NCBI GenBank assembly: GCA_024403215.1
Contig: JAKSSJ010000034.1
Span: 1 to 12,665, forward strand
Source of the DNA: Clostridia bacterium
GTDB taxonomy: Bacteria > Bacillota > Clostridia > Peptostreptococcales > Anaerovoracaceae
DNA length: 12,665 bases
Direction: 5' to 3'
Position 1 is the first letter of the stretch. Each line of letters begins with the position of its first letter. A program made the position numbers and the translations under genes. The notes beneath the pieces are model-generated. The model saw only the letters and a program-made list of their open reading frames with translations. It was not told the DNA's origin and made no database searches. Below, piece after piece: positions 5,990 through 12,665 of the stretch.

Positions 5990-6817
5990 TTACCTCTCTA
6001 GCATTTTAATAAGGTTTTTGATTTCAGGTTCAAATTTAACTCCGTAGAAGTTAGCTCCCTTTTGCGAGTGCTGTATGCAAAGAAGGGTGTAATCTGCTGC
6101 TATTCTTGCAGCATCTTCTAGCTTCTTTCCATTTAGAAGAGCTCCAGCAAAGGCTGATGCATAAACATCTCCAGTACCGTGTCTTCCCTTTTCTTCCTTC
6201 TTGTGCTCGTAGTAGCTATACTTATTTGTATAGCACACAACTCCAGTCCTTCCTTTTTTGTAGCCAACGCCTGTTAGAACTACCTTTTTAGCACCAAGTG
6301 CTTTAAGCTTTTTGCAAAGCTCCTTTATGTAAGCCTCGTCATAGACTTCTTTATATTCCATGCCTGTTAAAAAGCATGCCTCTGTGATATTAGGGAGTAC
6401 TATATCAGATACTGCTACAAGCTTTTTCATAGCATTTACATACTTTTGGTCAAATGCAGGGTAAAGTATACCGTTATCTGCCATTGCAGGATCAACAATC
6501 TTGACGCATTTCTCCTTTGCAGCGCTCTTCATTATGCTAAGAACATAATTTACCTGCTTAGTGCTTCCAAGATAACCAGTATAAATTGCATCAAATTTTA
6601 GATTCTCTTTTTTCCAATGCTTTTCTATTGCTGGGAAATCATCCGTTAAATCTCTGCATGTGTATCCTGTAAATCCTGCAGTGTGAGTAGATAAAACAGC
6701 GCTTGGAAGAACTGCTGTTTCTACACCGCATGCACTGATCATAGGAAGGGCAACTGTAAGGCTGCACTGTCCTACACATGATATATCCTGAATTGTGAGT
6801 AATCTTTTATAAGCCAT
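5990..6817 (-). CDS. pdxY: Pyridoxamine/pyridoxal kinase
   Basis: The 275-aa cytoplasmic ribokinase-fold enzyme would phosphorylate pyridoxal or pyridoxamine with ATP in vitamin B6 salvage. Visible signatures are IQDISCVGQCSLTVALP (9-25), LPSAVLSTHT (37-46), VDPAMADNGILYP (108-120), LPNITEACFLTG (141-152) and the anion-hole motif RHGTGD (212-217), with D217 as catalytic base. The length and the IQDISC...LSTHT pattern are typical of the Firmicutes pyridoxamine-kinase branch (PdxY-like) rather than ThiD. The start codon overlaps the ligA stop by one base (TAATG), with AAGGAG upstream inside ligA, and the stop lies 2 bases before dnaX. It therefore belongs to the same transcription unit. The metabolic link to the surrounding repair genes is not obvious, since MurI does not use PLP. 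The symbol is given by family resemblance. Confidence 0.9.
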   Translation of the reverse strand: MAYKRLLTIQDISCVGQCSLTVALPMISACGVETAVLPSAVLSTHTAGFTGYTCRDLTDDFPAIEKHWKKENLKFDAIYTGYLGSTKQVNYVLSIMKSAAKEKCVKIVDPAMADNGILYPAFDQKYVNAMKKLVAVSDIVLPNITEACFLTGMEYKEVYDEAYIKELCKKLKALGAKKVVLTGVGYKKGRTGVVCYTNKYSYYEHKKEEKGRHGTGDVYASAFAGALLNGKKLEDAARIAADYTLLCIQHSQKGANFYGVKFEPEIKNLIKMLER

Positions 6818-8814
6818 TATTTAATCATCTCCTTAAACATAGCTTCATCTATAATTGTAACTCCAAGTTCTTGAGCTTTTGTAAGTTTAGAGCCGGCCTC
6901 ATCACCAGCTAATACATAGCTGGTCTTTTTTGATACGCTCGATGCAGCTTTTCCGCCATAGCTTTCAATAATAGCTGTGGCCTCGTCTCTAGTCATGCTA
7001 GGGAGGGTCCCGGTAAGAACAAAGGTCTTGCCCTCAAAACGGTTATCCTTCTTCTTAGCTGCCATCTTAGACTTCATATTAACGCCTAAGGACTCTAACC
7101 TATTAATTATACTCCTATTTTCTTCCTTTTGGAAGAAACTGACTATATCTGAAGCAACTACGTCGCCAAAATCAGGCAGAGTTTTAAGCTCCTCCTCTGT
7201 TGCATCCATAAGGGCCTTCATGTCCGCAAAATGAGCGGCAATAGCCTTTGCGCTTTGCTTTCCAACATTTCTGATGCCAAGGCCAGTAATTAGCTTATCG
7301 ATATCGTTATCTTTGGATTTTTCAATAGCAAGAAGAACATTGTCTACAGACTTCTCTTTTCCAATAAGACCTTCCTCTATTAGCTTTTCTCTGTAATCCT
7401 TAAGAGCATAGATATCTGGAATGGTCTTGATATATCCTTCTGATATGAGGCTCTCTATTGCTGCAGGTCCAAAGCCTTCCATATTCATGGCATCTTTACT
7501 TACAAAGTAAGCTAAAGATCTGGAATCCTTTGCAGGGCAATTTGTTCCACTGCATACAAGGTGAGCCCCATCTGCCTCCTTTATTGCAGGGGCACCGCAA
7601 ACAGGGCAAACGCTTGGCATTACAAAACGCTTAGAGACAGTAAGTCTTTTTTCCTTAACAACGCTAAGGACCTCTGGAATTATATCTCCAGCCTTTTGGA
7701 CTATTACTGTATCTCCTATTCTGATATCCTTTTCATCAATATAATCCTGGTTGTGAAGAGTTGCTCTTTGAACCGTTGTCTCAGCAAGCCTAATTGGTGT
7801 AAGAATTGCAAGAGGAGTCATTCTTCCTGTTCTTCCAACCTGAACAGCAATGTCTTCCACAACACTTTCCTTTTGTTCTGGAGGATACTTATACGCAACA
7901 GCCCAATGTGGAACCTTGGATGTCATTCCAAGCTGCTTTCTTAATTCAAGACTATCAACTTTAACAACAGCGCCATCAAGACCATAGTTTAGAGAATATC
8001 TAATTTTACCGATATGCTCAATTGCATTCCAAACTTCATCCTCGGTCTGCGCAATAATAGGCTCATCTAAAACATGAAAACCAAGAGAGCTGAGCCACTC
8101 TAAAGTTTCATGGTGAGTTTTGAATTCCTTGCCTTCTGCTATCTCAAGATTAAAGATGAAAATATCAAGGCCTCTTTCCTTTACAACGGCAGGATCTAGC
8201 TGTCTTAAGGTGCCAGCTGCAGAATTTCTTCTGTTCTGATAAATCTTTCCACCGATTTGTTCTTGCTTTTTATTAGCAGCCTCAAAGCTTTCCTGGGACA
8301 TGAAGCATTCGCCTCTTACCTCAAGATAAGAAAGCTTTTCTTTAATTTCCTTTGGAATGGTATCTATAACCAGGGCGTTTTCATAAACGCTCTCACCTAT
8401 GCTTCCATCTCCTCTTGTTATTGCCTCAACAAGCTTTCCGTCCTTGTATCTTAAAACCATTGTAAGACCGTCTATCTTTTTCTCAACGGTAAACTTAGCA
8501 TCAGGATATTCCTTTCTGATGTTTCTTACAAAGCCCACAACCTCTTCTTTAGAGAACACATCCTGCAGAGAAATTACTGGAACGTCATGTTTAACCTTCC
8601 TAAATTCTCTTTTGCTCGCAGTTCCTCCTACTCTTTTAGTAGTAAGAGAATCGTCTCTTGCAAATAAAGGGTTCTCTTTCTCAAGCTGTTTTAATTCTCT
8701 TGAAAGAGCATCATATTCAAAATCGGAGATTTCTGGATCATCATCGTTATAGTACCTTTGGCTGTGATATTCCAAAAGCCTATATAACTCTTCCATTCTT
8801 TTTTGTGCGTCCAT
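6817..8814 (-). CDS. ligA: NAD-dependent DNA ligase
   Basis: The 665-aa full-length LigA seals nicks in replication and repair using NAD+. The Ia domain (YHSQRYYNDDDPEISDFEYD, 16-35) binds NMN. The adenylation site is KIDG with K113. Further nucleotidyltransferase motifs are DGAVVK (280-285) and YKYP (308-311). The OB-fold segment has GRTGRMTPLAIL (327-338) and RATLHN (350-355). The zinc finger is C403, C406, C421 and C426. Helix-hairpin-helix repeats span about 440-560, including GLGIRNVGKQSAK. The BRCT domain covers about 590-665 (FEGKTFVLTGTLPSMTRDEA). All expected domains are intact. The start at 8814 has AGAGG about seven bases upstream and lies 20 bases after the pcrA stop. The pcrA-ligA order is common in Firmicutes and implies co-expression. 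Confidence 0.98.
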   Translation of the reverse strand: MDAQKRMEELYRLLEYHSQRYYNDDDPEISDFEYDALSRELKQLEKENPLFARDDSLTTKRVGGTASKREFRKVKHDVPVISLQDVFSKEEVVGFVRNIRKEYPDAKFTVEKKIDGLTMVLRYKDGKLVEAITRGDGSIGESVYENALVIDTIPKEIKEKLSYLEVRGECFMSQESFEAANKKQEQIGGKIYQNRRNSAAGTLRQLDPAVVKERGLDIFIFNLEIAEGKEFKTHHETLEWLSSLGFHVLDEPIIAQTEDEVWNAIEHIGKIRYSLNYGLDGAVVKVDSLELRKQLGMTSKVPHWAVAYKYPPEQKESVVEDIAVQVGRTGRMTPLAILTPIRLAETTVQRATLHNQDYIDEKDIRIGDTVIVQKAGDIIPEVLSVVKEKRLTVSKRFVMPSVCPVCGAPAIKEADGAHLVCSGTNCPAKDSRSLAYFVSKDAMNMEGFGPAAIESLISEGYIKTIPDIYALKDYREKLIEEGLIGKEKSVDNVLLAIEKSKDNDIDKLITGLGIRNVGKQSAKAIAAHFADMKALMDATEEELKTLPDFGDVVASDIVSFFQKEENRSIINRLESLGVNMKSKMAAKKKDNRFEGKTFVLTGTLPSMTRDEATAIIESYGGKAASSVSKKTSYVLAGDEAGSKLTKAQELGVTIIDEAMFKEMIK

Positions 8815-8834
8815 GTCTTAGCCTCTTGTAAGCA

Positions 8835-11078
8835 TTACACCTTCTTTAATGGAGCTAAATCCTTTGCAAGGTTCTTAGTTCCACAGCCATCGAAGACAAC
8901 TGTAAGTACATTGTCTTCAGATTTTATTACTGTTCCTACTCCAAACTTTTCATGTTCAACCTTATCACCTGGCAGCACCTCTACGCCTGCTAGGGTTGCC
9001 TTCTGTACTATTGAAGAAGCTCTTGTCTTAGCATTATATGCTGCAGCAATCGGAGAAACATAGGAATCGTTCCCATTGTATTTTGAAACAGGATTGAATC
9101 TATCGCTTGATATGTTCTTTTTCTTTTTATCATAAACAGCATGACCTGTTAGATATTTTTTATCTATTTCCGAAAGGAAAGGACTTTCACTTGTAAAGTC
9201 TGTTTTACCATAGAGCATTCTAAGCTCTGCCGAGCTTAAGAAAAGGCGTTCCTTTGCTCTTGTCATTCCAACATAACAAAGTCTTCTTTCTTCTTCTAAA
9301 TTATCACCCTTATCCATGCTTCTATAGCTAGGGAAAAGTCCCATTTCCATGCCAGGCATAAATACAACTTTAAACTCAAGACCCTTTGCCGAGTGAAGAG
9401 TCATGAGTGAAACGCTATCTGCATCTGGATCATGATTGTCTATATCTGATACTAATGCAAGCCCTTCCATGAAGCTTTCAAGAGTTAGAGTCTCATCAGC
9501 TTCACTGCATTCCTTTTCCTTTTCAGCGATAACAGATTTAAATTCCAAAATGTTGTCTACTCTGCCATCAGCCTCTACTGTATGCATATCTTCTAAAGCC
9601 TTCATGTAGCCAGTTTTAAATAGCAAAGTATCATACAAATCTGAAACGCTCATATTGTTTTGTTCAACAGAAAGCGACTTGATTGTATTGACAAGATTTA
9701 TTGCCTCGTCCCTTGCCCTTGATGAAAGACCATCAAGCACAACATCGGAGCCTAAAGCCTCCAGAAGATTCCATCCATTAAGCCTTGCAACTGTTTGGAT
9801 GTTTTGCTGACTCTTATCTCCTATGCCTCTTTTTGGTTCATTGAGAACTCTTATAAGGCTGATATCATCCTTTGGATTTAATATGAGCCTCATGTAGCAG
9901 AGCATATCTTTAATTTCTTTTCTATCATAGAACCTAAGGCCAGATAAAACCTGATACGGAAGGCCAAGGCTTCCAAAGCACTCTTCAAAACGTCTTGACT
10001 GCACGTTAGTTCTATACAGTATAGCAAAATCCTTAAACGATAGAGTTGGGTCTTCCCTTTTAAGTTTATTAATCTTTGCGGCTATATATCTTGCTTCTTC
10101 TTTGTCATCATCTGCACGATAATATTCAATCTTTTCTCCGTCATCAGATGCAGTCCAAAGCTTTTTGTCTTTTCTACCCTTATTGTTTTCAATTACGCTG
10201 TGAGCGGCATTAATGATATTTCCTGTTGATCTATAGTTTTGCTCGAGCTTAATAATCTTAGCTCCAGGAAAATCTACTTCAAAAGATAAGATATTTTGGA
10301 TATTTGCACCTCTCCATTCATAAATGCATTGGTCGTCATCTCCTACAACGCAAATATTTTTGGTGCTTCCTGCAAGAAGCTTAATCAGCTTATACTGCAG
10401 CATATTTGTATCCTGATACTCGTCAACCATTATGTACTTAAACATATTCTGATAAGCCGAAAGCACATCAGGGAATTTTTCAAACAGTTCTACAGTTTTT
10501 AAAATGAGGTCATCAAAGTCTAAGGCATTGTTTGATTTGAGCTTTTCCTCATACATGGTATAGCAAGAAGCTAAGGTCTTATTAGGTCCAAAGCTTCCAG
10601 CCTTAATTAAAAAGTCAGAAGCCGAAATCTGATTTTCTTTATTATCAGAAATGACGCTAAGTATATAGGCTGGAGCAAAAATCTTTTCATCAAGCTCTAG
10701 CTCTTTAATTATTGCCTTGGCAACAGCCTTTTGGTCTACAGTATCGTAAACGACAAAGTTTTTATCATAGCCAAGCTTATCCGCTTCTTTTCTTAATATT
10801 CTAAGGCAAGAGGAATGGAAGGTAGAAATCCACATACCAGGATATCTCCCGCAAAGATCTTCTACTCTGCCCCTCATCTCTCCTGCAGCCTTATTGGTAA
10901 ATGTAACAGCAAGAATATTATATGGATTAATATTCTTTTCTTTAATCATATAGGCAATTCTATGAGTCATGGTTCCCGTCTTTCCAGAACCAGCTCCAGC
11001 AAGTATTAAAAGAGGACCGTCAACGCAGGTTGCGGCTTTATACTGTTGCTCATTTAGTTTTGATAAATAATCTAGCAT
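8835..11078 (-). CDS. pcrA: ATP-dependent DNA helicase PcrA (UvrD family)
   Basis: The 747-aa SF1A 3'-5' helicase acts in nucleotide excision repair, replication restart, recombination control and rolling-circle replication. The Q motif is LNEQQ (8-12). Walker A is GAGSGKT (28-34), followed by Gly35 where most PcrA/UvrD proteins have Arg. Motif Ia is FTNKAAGEMRGR (60-71), motif II VDEYQDTN (218-225), motif III GDDDQCIYEWRGA (246-258), motif IV LEQNYRS (278-284), motif V TLHSAKGLEF (560-569), and motif VI CYVGMTRAKERL (601-612). The C-terminal Tudor-like domain (about 703-747, GDKVEHEKFGVGTVI) is the part known to bind RNA polymerase in the family. The start codon overlaps the addA stop by 7 bases. 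No good Shine-Dalgarno precedes it, which suggests translational coupling to addA. Confidence 0.97.
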   Translation of the reverse strand: MLDYLSKLNEQQYKAATCVDGPLLILAGAGSGKTGTMTHRIAYMIKEKNINPYNILAVTFTNKAAGEMRGRVEDLCGRYPGMWISTFHSSCLRILRKEADKLGYDKNFVVYDTVDQKAVAKAIIKELELDEKIFAPAYILSVISDNKENQISASDFLIKAGSFGPNKTLASCYTMYEEKLKSNNALDFDDLILKTVELFEKFPDVLSAYQNMFKYIMVDEYQDTNMLQYKLIKLLAGSTKNICVVGDDDQCIYEWRGANIQNILSFEVDFPGAKIIKLEQNYRSTGNIINAAHSVIENNKGRKDKKLWTASDDGEKIEYYRADDDKEEARYIAAKINKLKREDPTLSFKDFAILYRTNVQSRRFEECFGSLGLPYQVLSGLRFYDRKEIKDMLCYMRLILNPKDDISLIRVLNEPKRGIGDKSQQNIQTVARLNGWNLLEALGSDVVLDGLSSRARDEAINLVNTIKSLSVEQNNMSVSDLYDTLLFKTGYMKALEDMHTVEADGRVDNILEFKSVIAEKEKECSEADETLTLESFMEGLALVSDIDNHDPDADSVSLMTLHSAKGLEFKVVFMPGMEMGLFPSYRSMDKGDNLEEERRLCYVGMTRAKERLFLSSAELRMLYGKTDFTSESPFLSEIDKKYLTGHAVYDKKKKNISSDRFNPVSKYNGNDSYVSPIAAAYNAKTRASSIVQKATLAGVEVLPGDKVEHEKFGVGTVIKSEDNVLTVVFDGCGTKNLAKDLAPLKKV

Positions 11079-12665
11079 ATTTCTATAGTGTCATTGATAC
11101 CGAATAAATATAATACGGCAAGCTTTACTGTTTTTCCTGTGATTTTTTCTAGAGCTTCCTTATATAGCTTTAGCTGAGGAATATACTCTTCTCTTAATCT
11201 TTCTTTTTCTGATTCAAGATGCGATGCATCTATATAATTACTCTTGTAATCTACAAGAACATACTGACCGTCCTCTTCAAAGAAACAGTCAATGGTTCCT
11301 TGCACAAGAACCTCTCTGTCATCAAAGTGTGTTTTAAGAACAAAAGGTTTTTCTTTAAATATTTCTTCTGTCCTTCTTGCTCTTATACCTATATCAGACT
11401 CAAAGAATTTTGAGATTCTGTTTGGATCTAAAACTCCTCCCTCAGCTTCAGTAAGAAGATTTCTATCAATAAGATTTTTGATCAAATCAGAAACAGCCTT
11501 AGGGCTTGTGTCCTCTGATTTAAAATCAAACATCTCCATTACTTTATGATAAGCAGTTCCTTTGGCTGCGGCATTAAGAACAGCTTTCGTTCCAATAAAG
11601 CTTGGCACTGCATAAGATGGTCCATCATTGTATACGGCTGGCTCATCTTTTTCTTCTGCTCTACTTAATGCTGCAATCTCAGAAACGCTGTATTTCTGTT
11701 TCTTTAGCGAACTTTCCTCTGGACTATAATCAAAGCTCAGCCTTTTTATTAGCTCTTCATCAGAAATCTTTTTATCTTCTTTCCGAAGCTTAAATCCGCT
11801 ATCTAGGCTATCTAAGATTTCCTTGCAAATGGCTTTGTCTTCTTTTGTGATGCTAAGCTCTGAAGCTGAAGGCACAATGATATCTACCACAGAAAAGCTT
11901 GCACCTATCATGTCTAAGTAGTTTGAGCAAGAGCTTGCGCTTGTCATGTATTTTGATTTTAATAACCATTCAGATGGATCTTTTGTATAAGCTGAGCATA
12001 CCAAAATATCTTTTGCTCTTGTCATAGCAACATAGAGCACTCTTATAGTTTCTGCAAACTCCTCTTCCTCTTTTTTAGTATTGATAAGCTTAAGACAATT
12101 TGGAACATAATTTAATCCCTTAAGAGGCTCTACTAATTTAATTGCAGCCCCAAAATCTTTATGCAAAGCAAGTCTTTCTCTGCTTGCACTTCTATTAAAC
12201 CTAGAGCCAAGCCCGGCAAGCAAAACAAACGGGAACTCAAGACCCTTACTTTTATGTATGGTCATGATTCTAACAGCATCTAGACCTTCAGTTAGTATCA
12301 TGGCTTGGCCTGTTTCTACCGCTCTATCACCGGCAGAAATTGCTTCTATATAGGAAATGAAATTGTATAGTCCACCCATTCCCTCTTCTTCAAAGCTAGC
12401 AGCCTTATCAACTAAAGCTTTAAGATTTGCATATCTTTGAGCTCCACCAGGCAGAGCCTTAGCAAAGCTTCCTATGCCGCTTTCGCAAAGCAGTGTCCAA
12501 ATAAAATCAGCAAGTGGAAGAGACCTTGCCATTACTCTGTAGTATTCTATCTTCTCAAAGAAGGCCTTGCAGCTCTCTGCAAGATTAGTATTTGCATTGC
12601 TGATGTAAAACATAAAGGCATCAGAGTATGAGATATCATCTTTATCTGTTTCAATTGCAAATATT
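11072..12665 (-). CDS. addA: Helicase-nuclease AddA, C-terminal part (5' end outside window)
   Basis: The frame is open to the right edge, leaving the last ~530 of a probable ~1200 residues. With AddB, AddA resects double-strand ends up to Chi for recombination. Numbering from the internal Met at 12613: helicase motif V is VRIMTIHKSKGLEF (114-127), motif VI is RVLYVAMTRAKD (191-202), and the RecB-family nuclease domain runs from about 350. Nuclease residues are H356 in GTAYHK, D442 in QGTIDCFF, D455 and K457 in LVDYKSN, and the helix QLKLY (480-484). The active-site set appears complete. The nuclease fused behind a UvrD-type helicase core distinguishes it from PcrA. RecB is a less likely alternative, given the Firmicutes-like context. 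addB would be expected upstream, outside the window. The stop overlaps the pcrA start. Confidence 0.93.
   Translation of the reverse strand, partial: IFAIETDKDDISYSDAFMFYISNANTNLAESCKAFFEKIEYYRVMARSLPLADFIWTLLCESGIGSFAKALPGGAQRYANLKALVDKAASFEEEGMGGLYNFISYIEAISAGDRAVETGQAMILTEGLDAVRIMTIHKSKGLEFPFVLLAGLGSRFNRSASRERLALHKDFGAAIKLVEPLKGLNYVPNCLKLINTKKEEEEFAETIRVLYVAMTRAKDILVCSAYTKDPSEWLLKSKYMTSASSCSNYLDMIGASFSVVDIIVPSASELSITKEDKAICKEILDSLDSGFKLRKEDKKISDEELIKRLSFDYSPEESSLKKQKYSVSEIAALSRAEEKDEPAVYNDGPSYAVPSFIGTKAVLNAAAKGTAYHKVMEMFDFKSEDTSPKAVSDLIKNLIDRNLLTEAEGGVLDPNRISKFFESDIGIRARRTEEIFKEKPFVLKTHFDDREVLVQGTIDCFFEEDGQYVLVDYKSNYIDASHLESEKERLREEYIPQLKLYKEALEKITGKTVKLAVLYLFGINDTIEIC

Noticed and set aside
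7561..7944. 127-aa reading frame on the + strand inside ligA
   Set aside because: It is antisense to the highly conserved zinc-finger and OB regions of LigA, has no family resemblance and no ribosome binding site seen. Shadow frame.
8399..9063. Overlapping + strand frames opposite ligA and the 3' end of pcrA
   Set aside because: They are serine/leucine-rich translations typical of the complement of real genes and overlap conserved coding sequence. Not real genes.
1..12665. Defence island, prophage, IS element, CRISPR array or other accessory system
   Set aside because: No transposase, integrase, phage, toxin-antitoxin, Cas or repeat-array signature was seen. AddA and PcrA are housekeeping repair proteins here, judged by full motif sets and context.

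Overview
The window looks like a chromosomal housekeeping segment from a low-to-moderate GC Firmicute, probably a member of the Clostridia. This is inferred from the gene content (AddA rather than RecB architecture, PcrA, a Firmicutes-style pyridoxamine kinase, a DUF975 membrane protein) and the AAGGAG/GAGG-type ribosome binding sites. No species is assigned. I see no mobile elements, CRISPR arrays, tRNAs or rRNAs.

Layout. The first ~1.15 kb is on the + strand: the C-terminal part of a DASS/SLC13-type anion transporter (cut by the window's left edge), then a one-base overlap (TAATG) into a small site-2-protease-like M50 membrane metalloprotease. This pair converges, with only 6 bp between stop codons, on a long minus-strand block that fills the rest of the window. 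In transcription order (right to left) the block is: addA (C-terminal part, cut by the right edge), pcrA, ligA, pyridoxamine kinase, dnaX, the small SRP RNA gene (ffs), murI, an acidic protein of unknown function, a DUF975 membrane protein, and a divergent MurE-type ligase. Most junctions overlap or are separated by fewer than 25 bases. The one substantial non-coding stretch (4733-4913) is almost entirely SRP RNA plus its likely promoter.

How the genes fit together. addA, pcrA, ligA and dnaX form a DNA replication and repair set: end resection, SF1 helicase, nick sealing and clamp loader. A vitamin B6 salvage kinase is inserted among them. After the SRP RNA the theme changes to the cell envelope: glutamate racemase supplies D-Glu for peptidoglycan, and the MurE-like enzyme would add the third residue of the stem peptide to UDP-MurNAc-L-Ala-D-Glu. 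The two intervening small genes are envelope-associated by position and, for DUF975, by membrane segments.

The most notable points are a DnaX that stops at the end of domain III (a natural gamma-length protein with no tau-specific domains), an Alu-less SRP RNA that appears to form or adjoin the 5' leader of murI, and a MurE-like ligase with altered P-loop and amino-acid-recognition motifs. I did not find convincing evidence for a wholly new system. Most of the window is ordinary core genome with a few unusual details.
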